Shown: positions 33,421-46,111, numbered from the stretch's first letter. The stretch is DNA of 64,000 bases from Isoetes taiwanensis (GCA_021234155.1 JAJEKV010000041.1:5076829-5140828); one strand, 5' to 3'. Numbers and translations are program-made. The notes: generated from the sequence alone by a model not told the origin.

Positions 33421-33854
33421 AAGCCCTATTTGAGAGTTTTTAGTAGCTTGCTTGCAAGGGAAGCCCAGCCCTATTTGAGAGTTTTTAGTAGCTTGCTTGC
33501 AAGGGAAGCCCAGCCCTGTTCCGACAAAGCTCCAGCGAAGCTTAAATCTTGTTAAAATAGATACTTTGATAAATAAGATTTCTGATACATAACCTGGCTA
33601 TCGAATCCTTGAAATCGTGTGCCATGGTAGATCCGGCATCCTGAAGAGTGAAAGGGAATGAAGCCATGGTAGATCCAGCATCTTGAAGCTGTTCAAAAAA
33701 TGAGATCTGGCAACCTATTCAGAAAATAAGATCCTGTGTGCCATGGTAGATCCGGCATCCTGAAGAGTGAAAAAGAATGAAGCCGTGGTAGATCCAGCAT
33801 CCTGAAGCTGCTCAAAAAATGAGATCCAGCAACCTGTTCAGAAAATAAAATCCT
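33421..33854. repeat. Two tandem duplications
   Basis: A 49-base unit (GCCCTATTTGAGAGTTTTTA...) is present twice at about 33423-33520. A 119-base unit beginning GTGTGCCATGGTAGATCC is present twice at 33617-33735 and 33736-33854. Within it CATGGTAGATCCGGCATC recurs in half-unit steps. Confidence 0.8.
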
Positions 33855-33940
33855 GAAGTCATGATAGATCCGGCAATCGCCATAGCCATGCCTCACCCTA
33901 CGCCGGCAGACAAAATCCTAGGGTGTTATGGCAGATGCAG

Positions 33941-34391
33941 TGTGACGTTCCTAACCGACATGCCTTTAGCCAACTGGGCAAAATCGTCTAGACGTTTATG
34001 AGTAGTCGCTTCTACCCATTTATGCCGGTGTCTCGGGAACGCCCCACAGGCACATTCAAGGTTCGAATACTCGAGCGGTCTACCATGGGCCCGTTACAGT
34101 CTCTCCCACTAGAACTATGCTCGCCCTCGAGCATCCAAGGCTATACCATGTCACAATGATTACCAAGTCTTTGCAAATTACCCATGCATATAGGCACCCA
34201 TGGATACTCGAACTCGAGACTTGCTCTGATACCAAATGCAACGTTCCTAACCGACATGCCCTTAGCCAACTGGGCAAAACCGTCTAGACGTTTATGAGTA
34301 GTCACTTCTACCCATTTATGCCGGTGTCTCGGGAACGCCCCACAGGCACATTCAAGGTTCGAATACTCGAGCGGTCTATCATGCCGTTACA
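33941..34391 (-). mobile_element. TRIM retrotransposon, complete
   Basis: 451 bases with terminal direct repeats 33941-34098 (3' LTR) and 34237-34391 (5' LTR), both TG...CA on the minus strand. A perfect TGCAG duplication flanks it at 33936-33940 and 34392-34396. The internal 138 bases have no ORF, only a primer-binding site for initiator tRNA-Met next to the 5' LTR and a purine tract (AGTGGGAGAGAC) next to the 3' LTR. This is the defining structure of a terminal-repeat retrotransposon in miniature, mobilised by another element's enzymes. Confidence 0.92.
34223..34234 (-). promoter_or_regulatory. TRIM primer-binding site, tRNA-iMet
   Basis: TGGTATCAGAGC on the minus strand, two bases from the 5' LTR end; this is the standard plant initiator-Met primer site. 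Confidence 0.9.
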
Positions 34392-35005
34392 TGCAGAGAA
34401 GGGCAAAGGAAACCCTAGGCTATTACGGGACTGTCTCCATAAATTTTGAGCAACATGCATGTTACTAGCCGATAATAGCTGTCAAATGAACGGTCCAGAT
34501 TAGATCTGGCCGTGTAAAGCTGAGGACCAATGTGTTAACGACGAATATGCCATGAATATGTCCATTGTATGGCCGAGATAGTTGCGTGGGAAGGAATATG
34601 GAAGGAATATGCACAACAACGTTCAGAGATAAGCAAAGCAACCAAAATACAATACTTTCTAAATCGGGCTCTATGGAACATGCGTGCTACTCTCAGACTG
34701 CATGCGAGGAAAGGAGCTATAGAGGATGGGCAAAAGAATTTAGAATAAAGAAGGAATTAGATGTTTCAATGCAGGCAATCACGGAATTCATGCACCAGAT
34801 AAGAGCATCTGAATGTGCGGTGAAGACATATGTATTGAGACAAATATGTCTGAGAAGACGAACTTAATTGCATACTGTGGTAAATGAATCGAGGTTGCCT
34901 GGCCGATTTAGCTTCTTTTATAGTCTTATCGAGCTTTGAAAGATGGTCGGTGCTTGGTTATTTCTGATTCATCTCCCGTGTTGCTCACTTGAGTGGATCT
35001 TGGTG

Positions 35006-35109
35006 TCATGTTCCCGAGACACCGATATAAATGGGTAGATGTGACTCCTCATAAATGTCTAGACGGTTTTGCCCAGTTGGTTAAGGACATGTCGGTTAGG
35101 AACGTTACA
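35006..35109 (+). repeat. Partial TRIM LTR, opposite orientation
   Basis: Matches the 3' two-thirds of the TRIM LTR (GTTCCCGAGACACCG, AAATGGGTAGA, CTAGACGGTTTTGCC, GGTTAGGAACGTTACA) on the plus strand. A truncated relic about 600 bases from the complete copy. Confidence 0.8.
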
Positions 35110-37068
35110 GTTATAGACCATAAATCCAATTCAAAACGGCTATTATAGGCCTGATAATGGAGGATATTATGGCGAATAGCATCTTATTTTGTTGTGGAGA
35201 GAATCAAAGCAAGGTCACAAGTTCTTTCACGAGCTCCTAAGCTTAAGGTGTAGAGAGCTCAAGGTGTAGAGTAATGCTTGTTACCTGTGGCATCCATCCC
35301 AAAAAACTAAAGCATTATCAATGCATTTTCTGGATTAGTGGCCTAGATGCTGCTGGCATTGGCAGTTGTGTTGAAAATGAGAGCTTTTAAAATTATTGTT
35401 AAAATCTTTGTCATACAGTAAATACATGCCAAGTATTCGCATCTTTCTTTTTCATGTTTGTATAATCGTTTAACAATGCTTCACTAGGTGTATTTCATGC
35501 CTTTAATTGACAGAAGATGCATGTTATATGCCCCATTAGAGGTCAATAGATTTTTCAAGAAAAAAAGGGGGCTTGCAAGGCTAGTGGTGCAAAACAAAGA
35601 ATCAAATTTGTCATGTGCAAAATTGTTGACGGAATTAAATCTCCAGGCTAATTGGCCTCACTCACTAGAACCCAAAAATATAAATGTGCATCAGCAAAAC
35701 CACATAAAGAGCAATACCATATTCAGGTTGTGTTTTTCGTCGGTAGTGTAGCTTAGCGCACTCGTGTCCCATACCAAAACCAGAGAATAACAATTGAAAA
35801 AACAAACTCCTTATAACCTATTACACCAGTAACATTTTCGATAGAACTACTGGACAGATCCAATGACGGTGTTATAGGTCTTGGCAAAAGGGTCTGCCCC
35901 GAGCTAGAGAGCATACAGATGCGATAGCCAGGAGCTCGAGAGCTAAGATGCAAACAGTCTCCCACTTCTCCATTTCACCCTAGGGATACAAGGCCTTTTC
36001 GATTCTGTCATGTACCATTTCTCCTAGGTTTAGTTTATTGTTGTTTGATTCTCCATGTTTTTTGTTCGATCATTGTCGTCTTTTCTTAGTGGATCGATCT
36101 CTTCCACATGCTCGAGTTCTTTGCAGTCATTGTATTTTCTTTCTCCACTTTGTCTGTATATCCTCGCAAAGTGTACCTTGGGGTTGGTTCCCAAAGGGCT
36201 AGTTTTTGTATTATGTTTTCTTATTTCTTCTCCTCAATGAGCTAGATTATGGATTTTGTTTCCTTACGTATAGGGGAATGGTGGTAGCCGGGAGCAGGTC
36301 TCTCAGAAGGGAGGAATGCTGGATCAGACACCATTCCCCTACAAAATAGAAATAGGGGAGCGCGCGTGAAGATTTCTACTTGTGAAGCTTTTCTTCTGTA
36401 GATCTGACCTATGAAGATTTCTACCTGTGAGGCTTTTTCTGTAGATTCGAATCCCAGCACTTACGAATAGCCCAGCACTTACGAAGGGCCCTGATCCGGC
36501 ATAGTTTTACCTGCGAGGATCCGAGGCAGATGCGAAGATCCGGCACCTGCAAAGAGCCTGAAGACATCCCTGCATTTTTGCTCGAAGAAATCCCTGCATT
36601 TTTGCTCGGACTTTGGCGGCAGAAACCCTAAATGGGACTGGTCCAAACCCTAAAAAAAGCACTCAGGAAAATCTGAATAGCCGGTTGCGCGGAATTAGGG
36701 CAGCCGAATTCCATTCCGCAATATTGAGGTCGCAACGTGTCAGAAGGAAGATGCGCACCAGGGAATATTCGCGACCCTATTTCTATTTCGTATGTGTATA
36801 TGTCTTGACTTTGCATCATATTTTATGCTTATTGGTTATTAATAGTTTTTTTTCTCTCTATAGGCCGATTGGTCTCCGTGGACGATAAAAACAATTCTAT
36901 TCTATTCTATTCTATTCTATTCTATAAGGTTCATTTTTGCATCATGTTTTAAATTTCTTATTACACGCATTCCCTCGACGGCCCTCCAATCCTGTCCCCA
37001 TGAGGGCAACCCTTTGTGCGATAGCATCTTGTTTCAAAATTTTTTACTGAATTCGGCCACGGAATTTT
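35110..37068. other. Intergenic with small repeats
   Basis: No gene. A perfect 13-base inverted pair, TAGGGGAATGGTG at 36271-36283 and its complement at 36329-36341, makes a 71-base foldback. Repeats of GAAGATTTCTAC and CCCAGCACTTACGAA lie at 36360-36500, and a (TTCTA)n run lies at 36893-36925. Confidence 0.5.
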
Positions 37069-37215
37069 TGGGTTGCCCCTAGAGGGGCAAACCCTTGCTC
37101 GTGTGGGTTTTCGGCATATTCTAAGTATATGCTAGAATATACCTAAGATATGCCAAAAACTGCTCCAACCCTGTTGTTCCCTGTAAACTGGCATTCACCT
37201 GTGTTGTGGGTCGCT
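37069..37215 (+). repeat. Dispersed repeat, inverted partner at 60.7 kb
   Basis: Begins with the palindrome GGGTTGCCCCTAGAGGGGCA, then CCCTTGCTCGTGTGGG, GGCATATTCTAAG and CCTGTAAACTGGC. The same order occurs on the minus strand at 60650-60794. Confidence 0.65.
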
Positions 37216-38903
37216 GATGTTTGAACCGCCTAACTGGCAAGACAGACAGAGCATCAGACTATAGCGACCCCAAGAAGCATCAATTGGATTTGCAAATGTT
37301 GGACTCTCTTCCTCATGTCAGACTGACTATGCAGAAGAGAAACGCACCACCATAGACACTGGAGACATGCATGCCCTTGAGGTAAGTTACCCCCCCCCCC
37401 CTCCACATGATCTTTGCTTGTCCTCGGTTGATATTCATGGAGGGAGCACCTTATCAACCCCCTGCAGAATCTGATTACCTTTCTGATCCATCGAACTTGG
37501 CTTTCAGAGTTCTTTATGGCCTTGGTATGGATCTTGAATTTGAATAGAAATGGATCTGTCTATTTGGTATCTGGCTTTAATTTAAATAATACAAAAGCAG
37601 CTCAAGGCTAATATGTGGTTGATGGTCAGGTTTATATGGAGGACTAGCAAATGTGTGCGCATCATGTGCATATTTATAGGCGTGGATCATTTGGGGCGAT
37701 TCCGCTATGCATCGATGTCAGAATGATTGGACCGATATGTTGTCCCGCCAATGATGCTACTACTCTTCATTCTTGATGTGAGTAAATATGGCAAAATGAG
37801 TTTTCTAGGCCATGAGGTACTTTGTATATTTTTTAAGGGATACATCTGAATTTGATCAGGATGAGATTGTCAAGAATTGGCCACCTGCAAGGGTCTTGAG
37901 AGATGTCAAAGATGAGAAGCTCATGGACTTTCTTTTATGGCATAGGACCGTGTCAGATATTTAAGTAACTTAAATTAAAATTGTTTCAATGCAAAACAAA
38001 GCATGAACAACATTTGTTTGCTTGGCAGTTTTTCCTTGTAGTCATAGCAGGGGCTTTGGTTGAAGAGTTGTTTTTAGAGTTGCAATCCAGGTTTGAGATG
38101 TAAATAAATTGTATGCAACAATAGTGTACTAAGTGTATGTATATAAATTGTTAATTCATGTAATTTGTTCATTTAGGGTGGTCTGGCTCATGATATACAA
38201 ATGAATGCTACTGGACTAGAAGAGACAAAACAAGGTCTCTCTTCATTGGTAAGTAAGTTTCATTTGCAAATAGAGATCTATCCAAACTGCTATAATATTG
38301 TCTGTGTGATGCAGACTTCAATGATGCCATTTGGTTTCTTCATTAGTCGTAGTTTGCATTGAATGAGAACCATGTCTGTTGGAGTCTTTGGAATACTGTT
38401 TAAACTGCTCAGAGATTTTGGTTGCTTGATTCGCATTTTCTATTTTACCTTTTATCATCAGTTTATCTTGATTAGAAATAATGATATTTTCTGACTTATT
38501 GTCACTAAAGACTAGCATGAGTCCAGTAAGACAACTTTGATTTTTTGTAACCATTCAAAGTATTGATCAAGACAGACAATGAGAGAACCAAGATCAGAAG
38601 CAACAAAGAATTCGTAAGGTTAAAGTTATGCGAAAAAAAAAAAAAAAATCAATTATCCTCTTCATTCAAGAATTGCTATGTCCATGATGCAAGGAACACA
38701 AGCACGGATGTACATAAACATGCCTCTCTTCCTGCTCCAACGTGCCTGATAGGCAGAGTGCTAGTCTGCAAATTATGTATTCCTGATAGAGATATAATAA
38801 CAAAATCAGCAATGCGAGCAGTAACCAAATAACCCAGCATATTTAGTGAGCTCACAAACTAATCTGTTTCATGTCAAACTTAGCTGTCTCACGTGAACAT
38901 TAG
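37216..38903. other. Intergenic, nothing firm
   Basis: The stretch 37840-37960 reads FDQDEIVKNWPPARVLRDV...LMDFLLWH on the plus strand and looks coding for about 35 residues, but I cannot assign it. A C-run lies at 37391-37400. Nothing else recognised. Confidence 0.3.
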
Positions 38904-41670
38904 TTACTCTTTTAGTGATTCTCCAATCTCGAGTCCATCATTGTCTTCATTCTCATCTTGTACTAGCCCTTGAAGTCTAATTTGTTCCAACTCCTCCTCC
39001 GCATTTGCTTCGCTATTATCAATCAATAAATTGTGCAAGATGCAACGTGCATGAGCTATAGTCGGGACATACATAGGCTTCATCCTTAACTTTGTGTCAA
39101 GGCATTTGAACTTGCCCTTCAACAACCCAAATGCTTGCTCAATATATAAACGTCCTTTTTTCAACTTCTTATTGAAAATATCCTCTACAACATAGCAGTC
39201 CGTACAATAATGTGTTATCGTAAAAAACAAAACACTCATGAAGGCAAAGAGAAGCTAAGATTAATTTACCAGCAAGTGTTAATAGTCTAAGAGCCTTTTG
39301 GTATGGCGTCATCAACCACGAAGAGCACTTATAACCCATATTTCCCAAGAAGTACGGTTTTAACTCCCTCCTGAAAACAATGTTCATAACAGGTTCTTGG
39401 AGCAACTGACCTTTTTCAATCCTTCTCACAAGTCTTGAATTTCTTAATACTCTAGCGTCATGCATAGACCCAGGATATCCACAAAAGATATCAAGAAATC
39501 TTCTCTTTGTATCACATATTGCTTGCATTATGATGCTAAATCTACATTTCCTATCATAGTAATCAAATCCATCGAGACCTGCATGTTGGATTATTTCAAA
39601 GTGTGTACAATCTATTGCACCAGCTACAAAATGAAAAATAACAATAACATGTTAGCATAGAGAAGCGTAAATTCTGTCTAAATTATTCTTTAACTATCAA
39701 TCACTACTGAGATACACCCTGTAGAGATGGTATTGTTCAACTTTCCAGCCTTCATGCCCAAACACAAATAATAACCAGGCATGATTCCAACCCAGTACAG
39801 TATTTCAATAAAATAGATTCAACCCTAGTCATAGGGTACAACCCATCGAGTTAGTGCAGTACAATCAGCAATAATGCTACTTTACCAACTAGGCCAGAGA
39901 ATAGAGTCCAATGTATGTATTTAATGCTTTCTGATTAGTCCCTGCCATTGATCCTACTCTGCAAAGCTTGCTGTCATGGTCAAGGTTCGGAGAATTGGTC
40001 CAACTACATCTTAAACTGCATGATGCCTTGGGTTCAAACAGAAACATCTTCAGTAAATCACTAGAACTTACCTTAGTGTCTTTCAAAAAATTGTCTGGTT
40101 GTTGCACTTTTAAGGAAGAATTCTAACACTAGCCCTAAGATACACCCTGTAGAGATGGTACTGTTCAACTTTCCAGCCTTTATGCTACTGTACAAGTTAG
40201 GCCACAAAACAGAGTCCAATGTGTGTGTCTAATGCAGATCTTTGCAGAGATGGCAGGGCTTGCAAAAGGAAAGTTCTATAGCAGTCAGGAGGCAAGCCCT
40301 TATCCTGTTGAGATTGTTCGTTCTGGATCTTAATAATGCTAATGTACCAACTTTCACGATCAAGGTTCAAAGAATTGGTCCAACTACATCTTAAACTGCA
40401 TGGTGCCTTGGGCTCAACCAGAAACATCTTCAGTAAATCACTAGAACTTACCTTAATTCCTAGATGGTGCCTTGGGCTCGACCAAAAACATCTCCAGTAA
40501 ATCATCAGAACTTACCTTAATGTCACAGATTGCCCTCAATATTTCCTCATTGATTGGTGCAAGAATTCCTAGATCCTGTGTTTTCCAAACCTTGTTTGAA
40601 CATTGACACCCTATAATTCTGCTAGCCCGGTCGGCAGTATAGGATAGTGGAAATAGTTGAAGATATTCAGTCTTTTTATATCATAACTATCCAACTCTTC
40701 CTCAGCCACTTGTGCTTCAACAGCACTTTCATTTACTGTTTCCTTTTCTAGTGCTACAGCTTGCTCATCCAGAAGTTTGAGACAATTTATCAAGTGTCCT
40801 CTCATGCCCACAACTGGCAGCAGCCCACAACTTGCATAGCCTAGAACTGCCAGCATCTATCCAACTAAAGGTACAACAGATAGACATCAAACTATTGCAC
40901 TTTACTCTTTTCTAGCAACACTAGCTGCCCCTGAACTTATTCATGTCTAAACTTACCTATCTACCCATCAATCCCAAAAATTTAAGCTTATGATCCTAAA
41001 ACTCTTTCTGAATGTTCTCAAATATTAAACAACACAAAACCATCCATTAATCTGATAAACAATTAAAGCAAGGCGAGTTTGAAACCTCACCTACATTTGG
41101 AAACTTCGAAACTTGATGGAATCCAGCTATGACCTCCACTAATTCTTCACCTGCTGGGAATTTAATCATATAACCAAAACCTTGTACAATAGCTTTGCAA
41201 ATTTCTATCACTACCATATGTGCACTGCTCTTTCCTATCCCAAATTTCTCTGACAAAATCAAATAACCAGATCCCCTAACCAATTTTAGCAAACAACATG
41301 CTACTCTAACGTCCACCGGAATAGCCTTTCGATAATGAGTGCCTTGCTTTTCAATCTCAATAACCAAGCTGCTGCACAAAAAGTTGAAGGTATCCCTTGT
41401 CATCCTGAAGGTCTTCTTCCATCTTGCATCATCGTAGTAGCCGTTGACAAATCGACCGAACCAAGTAAAACTTCTTGGTTTCACCAACCAATCACCTAAA
41501 CGACGCCCATAAATGCTACCATGCCCGAAAGCTTGCAATATGGCAACTTCATCTTGTAACAGCTTGCATAAACCACTACCTTCACTTTGTCCAATTAGTA
41601 GCCTCAGAATTTGTAGATATCCAGCTACTAATATCATCATAGGCCGTACTAAATCGTCACCAATTGACAT
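38904..41670 (-). pseudogene. PIF/Harbinger transposase (HARBI1-like), catalytic Asp lost
   Basis: Minus-strand gene in three blocks: 41670-41085 (N-terminal helix-turn-helix part; FRMTRDTFNFLCSSL, VACCLLKLVRGSGYLILSEKFGIGKSSAH), about 39625-39280, and about 39170-38904. The DDE_4 nuclease reads AIDCTHF (first Asp), GYPGSMHDARVL, then FLGNMGYKCSSWLMTPY, where the usual GDxGY is GNMGY. The last block has YIEQAFGLLKGKF with the catalytic Glu, then HARCILHNLLI and an acidic tail. The transposase would cut and paste the element, but the Asp-to-Asn change should abolish catalysis. Introns have been enlarged by duplications. Confidence 0.8.
39711..40525. repeat. Duplicated block within Harbinger intron
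   Basis: About 370 bases starting GATACACCCTGTAGAGATGG occur at 39711-40080 and again at 40140-40460. A third partial copy of the terminal CATCTTCAGTAAATCA part follows to 40525. Confidence 0.75.
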
Positions 41671-42032
41671 TTGATCTTAATTAACAAGCTGCACAAAAAT
41701 CTTATTGTACATTAAGCAAATCCATCACATTCATAGAAACATAAACACATTCACATTCACAAATATAAACCTTCACAAATATAAAGTTGCAAATTCCATT
41801 ATCATCATATTGTCACACAATGCCATATCAAAATTGGATGGAAATTGAAAATATCAGCTTTGAGTTGAAAATATCAAATGAGTCAAACTTTCTCCAAACA
41901 AAAACATATATTTGCTTGATAGCTGCAGCTGTCACTAGAAATTAGCAACCAGCGACCACCATGACCACCTAATCATCATCTACAGACAAGCATGGTCTAT
42001 TAGTGATTTTTCAATATATTTTTATGCATGGT

Positions 42033-42805
42033 CTACAAAAATTTCAGAATATAGAAACCTGAGTATGATGGAAAATGCGGGGCAGCCTTGCTTGCGAAAT
42101 AATTTTCCATCTTCTCAAATGCCTTTGCCATTACATTGACTGAGCTAACGAGAGTTTGTTGCAGCTGAGCCTCCTCTCTTTCTATCTTCAAACCTTTTAC
42201 AAAATGTTGATCCATCATTGTAACAAGCTGCTTGTTATTATCTGCCATTGTTCTTGTTAAAGAAGAAGTGCCGCCACTAGCTCTTCTTTTTCCCGAAGGG
42301 CCTGCTTCTCCCACTCTGATAGCGTGACGACTCCCTTCACTTGTTGATCTACTACTATCTGTCGTGTACTGTGGTTTTATTACAGGCCTTGTGGACTGGA
42401 ATGAATCCAACAACTTGTAAATCGTCTCCTCTATGACTGGAAGGTTATAGACTTTTTTCATCTCATGTTTAGTTAGTGGAAAGTACTCCGGCATACCAGC
42501 GTTCTTGCTAAAATCATGTATTGTCTTGTATTCGCCAATCAAATTCTCATACTTCATCTTACAACCATTGCCATCCTATCATCAAAACCTGTTTCTGCCA
42601 TTTTCTCAGAAATCCTTTTCCAACTTGACGTTGCTGATTCCATCTTCTCCCTCGCTGAAGCACCTTCTAAAGCTAACCATTCTTCCTTTTTAAACTCCAC
42701 TAACATCCTTCTCTCTTCAATTAACCAATTCCGTGATCTTTTCCTTTTCTTGGGTCCATTAGATGCTTGGGAATAATCCGATGCATCCTCCAAGTTGATG
42801 TGCAA
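42033..42805 (-). pseudogene. Harbinger Myb/SANT-like ORF1 protein, frameshifted
   Basis: Second gene typical of PIF/Harbinger elements, on the same strand as the transposase. The first frame (42805-42557) carries a Myb/trihelix-like helix set, RNWLIEERRMLVEFKKEEWL and SSWKRISEKM. One base is missing near 42556. The second frame (from KMKYENLIGEYKTIHDFSKNAG) continues to 42033 with a Ser/Gly-rich linker and a C-terminal helix. In active elements this protein binds DNA and brings the transposase to the nucleus. A possible N-terminal exon (MAMQAPPAQGSNQNARGRD) lies at about 43245-43130. Confidence 0.7.
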
Positions 42806-43854
42806 TGGCTACAAATGTAATTAGTGGCAAGAATTACAATGTAAAATTGCCCATAAAGAGTGACCCTTCTGTATCAAATTTTTAAGCTCATAACAGTGCT
42901 GCCAGCTTCTGAGATCAACATTTACAGAAAAAAGATTATAAAATATGAAAAAAACTCTAAATCCCAACATACTCATGCCCGAGAGCATTTAAGTTTTCAA
43001 GAAGAGACAATTTTATTAAAAGAAAATTTAAGCCAAGAGCATTCTCGTCAAGCATTCATGCACTATAACAAGAATTCAAAACCCATTAAAATAACTCTTC
43101 ATAATTTGACAGTCCGTCTTCATGCCCTAGCCCCAGCGTATCTGCACTTCCACCACGACTTTATCCACGAGCAATTCGACCTATGCTATCTCGCCCACGA
43201 GCATTTTGATTACTTCCTTGAGCAGGCGGAGCTTGCATCGCCATAGTTAACGGCCGCTAAATGTCCTCGATGAGGTTGAGATAATTTTTGTTAACATTTA
43301 GTCAAAAAAATTCCCGTCAGTTAAATTCGCATAAACTTGATGTTAATGAGCGTGTTTTGTGTGAAAGGCATGCGAGTTAGTGTTTTTGGTTAAGAAAATA
43401 CTTAACAACCATTAACCAAATAGCTTAACCAAGGACTAACTTAACTTGCAGTGTGAATGTAATAGCAGTTAAAAAACCTTTCTTAACCTAATCTAACATG
43501 ACCAATTGTGTGAATGCCATCTTTCAAAACTTATAGGCAACACCGCTATATGCAATTAAAGTGCATGCTTAGTCTTGTCTCATCAAATTTCTTTCTCCCT
43601 TTCAGTGCCACCCGAATTGTTAATTGTTACTGCAACCATTGTTTTATCTCACTTTTCAAGCACAAATCATCATTATACTGACCTTCATCATAAATTCTGC
43701 ACATAAGCTACAGACATGGAAACTCAAAGCATTGCAGGCGCAAACTTGGCTCTATAATGGGATTCCTACGAGTCAGCCCATGACTGTTTGCTGCGAGATA
43801 TCTTCACAGATTTTCATGCTGCAGGCTTATACTGCACACATGACACATCAACAA
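42806..43854. other. Spacer with probable Harbinger leader
   Basis: Holds the possible first exon noted for the Myb-like gene, and a TTAAC-rich region with repeated GTGTGAAT at 43380-43520. A similar TTAAC/GTGTGAAT region lies at 49310-49450, perhaps a shared element end. Terminal repeats of the Harbinger element were not located. Confidence 0.35.
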
Positions 43855-44222
43855 AGCTTAAATTGAAAAACACTTATTTGCTTCAAATGCACTTTAGAAG
43901 GAATCTTTGAAAGATTCCCTAAAATTCCCTTAAAAAAGTCCATTTTGAAGGTTTGTTTGTGACAAATGTGACAATTTAGGTAATTTAGGTACCCTTTTTG
44001 AGGAGTTGATTGAACATAGCTTCTATGCAAAAATATTTAATAGCTTTTTTCAGCCCCCTAATTTGGAACGATAAATAGTTACTTATATGAAAAGTAGAAA
44101 AAAAATAGGCAATGAAACAACATCAAGGGTAGTAGAGCGATAAAGAAGTGTTGTATTCATAGCCTGTGAAAATTTTACAAAATTATGAACAAAATTGTCA
44201 AAAATATAGCTCATTTTGACAT
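43855..44222 (-). repeat. Terminal repeat of DUF7869 element, copy 1
   Basis: About 370 bases, directly repeated at 46499-46874 with moderate divergence. The outer end has a small internal palindrome (CACTTATTTGCTTCAAATGCACTT) and GAATCTTTGAAAGATTC. It lies just beyond the stop of the DUF7869 gene. Confidence 0.75.
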
Positions 44223-44250
44223 GGCACTTTCTCTTGTTTACATGTTTGTG

Positions 44251-45895
44251 TCATCGGACGAACTTACATTTTGCAGCAATATCAGGATGCATGTCATCCT
44301 CAGACTCATTCAGTCCTTCATCATTAGAGCTTTCATCCTCATCCTCACTCCTAAAACTGGATGTACTCGAATGATCTTCTTCGTCACTGTCAATCAGTGA
44401 GTCTTCATCATCATCTTTTTTGGCAACCTTTTCAGGTTCTTTATCTAATGCACATGCCGACCTTATTAAATTTTGAGTGATCGCACGTAACTTATTAGCA
44501 ACAGTCAGAACAAAGTCATATGCAAGAACCTTTACTTCAGCTAGATCTATGATACTAATGTTTTCTTTAGACTTTTCTCTCCTTCCCACTTCTGTTTTTA
44601 CCATCTCCAAACTATAACTCCCACTGAAAGCGTTGGCACCACTTGTTCTCATCAAGTACACTTTTAATTGAGTGGGAATTCCATCCTCTCTTGTTACCTC
44701 CAATATTCTAGCCAGCTAGAATGGCTTCCCAGTTTCATCATCATCAGCTGGGACAGTTGAATCTCTGAGACTGAACCAGAAACCCGAGCAACTTGTTGTG
44801 CCGTGCGTCTGGGGCCAGTATACATGACTGTAAGCTAGGCATTAGTTGTACATGTTCTTCTTGATTCTCAACTTGCATAGGCAGAGCTTGCCTAGATGGC
44901 CAGTTGAATGCAACAGGTCTTCGACCTTGTGACATGGCTTGTAACATGTCACATTGCTGAGAAAAAAACTGAGGCCATCATAAAGCATCTGCCTCCCCAA
45001 AGTGGTTAGAGCATGACTGAATACTTGTCTCAATATAATCCAATGATTTGTTTGAGTCAAATGCTCTTCCCTCCTTTTTACTCTTTGTGGTTTCTTTCAA
45101 GCTCTTTAGAGTCATTTGCTCTGCAGAGGTCATGGAAGTAGTCTCGGGGATGGTGCAAATGAATTGAATATCAGTTGATGGCTGCCACTGCAAGGATGTG
45201 GCATATTTCTTTCCTTCTAAGATGGCCTTGCCATCTACAAGTGAGAATTTGATCTGATGCTGAAATGTAATGTTTCTTAAGGGTTCAATTGCATAGTGAC
45301 CTAATTGATCTCTCCAAAAAATCCATTCCTTGAAATCGTAATTTTCTTCCAATATCTTGATTTCTGGGCGAGGATTGTAGAAATCTTGGATAACCTCAAT
45401 CATTGTTGGCAGGCTGAGAGCTTTTTTTTGAGCAAGATGTTTAGAGAACCTACTGAACATCTGATCAATTTGATCGTGTGTATGACCAACAAGGAGGAAA
45501 CCAATCTTCACCTTCTTGAAGATTTGTTTCTCAACTAGCATGGCACAGTAAGCAAACAATGCATGATTTTTATTCTCCCTCGTCCTGTTGTCTAGCTAAA
45601 GATATAGAACTGGTAGTATATGTTTCAGACTGGAAAGAATCTTATTCAATATTGTGATAGTGAGATTTGGATCAGCATGAATGTTTGGATAATTCAAAAA
45701 TGCCTTGCAAGAGAGTTTCCCATTAAAATCCATAGCACCAACAACATGCAGATGTATGAGATCTTCTTCATGAGCATCCTTAGGCACATTGACAAAGTGT
45801 GGTAGGGTGGTCTTCTTCTGGTCCATTCCTACGGGAAGAAAAGATGAGGAGGTGGAGTTCGTGGATCTGGAGCCGGTGGAGCTAGAGCCCGCCAA
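44251..45895 (-). pseudogene. DUF7869-type transposon gene, second copy
   Basis: Same family as 28035-30585 but clearly a different lineage. Minus-strand frames, in order: 45895-45599 ending ILPVLYL, then TAG at 45596-45598, then LDNRTRENKNHA in the same frame, so one stop splits the conserved LQLDN motif. The core IGFLLVGHTHDQIDQMFSRF is intact. The frame ends at 44978; after a frame break, the C-terminal module (LARILEV, then YSLEMVKTE) is read from 44715 to 44251. A TAG at 44716-44718 stands where a Trp is expected by comparison with PVWLGY of the first copy. A very acidic Ser/Asp/Glu tail ends the protein. No intact product is possible. Confidence 0.65.
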
Positions 45896-46111
45896 ACCGC
45901 CTGTTCCAATAGGATTAGAATTAGAAGCATGTGTCTCTGGCTTTGTAACCTCTCAAGAGACACATCCAAAGGGAGGCGAGAGTCTTATGAACTGGGAAGA
46001 ACCACCTCCCATCGTATAAATTTATACAGACATGTTTAAATTTTTAAATGTATGTATATGTTCATACGAGTACCGCTCTACTTTTATTACAAACTCTGTA
46101 CCAAAGAAATG

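Noticed and set aside
35488-35751. 87-codon ORF
   Set aside because: No recognisable domain or conservation signal; not supported as a gene.
42860-43246. 128-codon plus-strand ORF
   Set aside because: Antisense to the probable first exon of the Harbinger Myb-like gene; composition explained by that strand.
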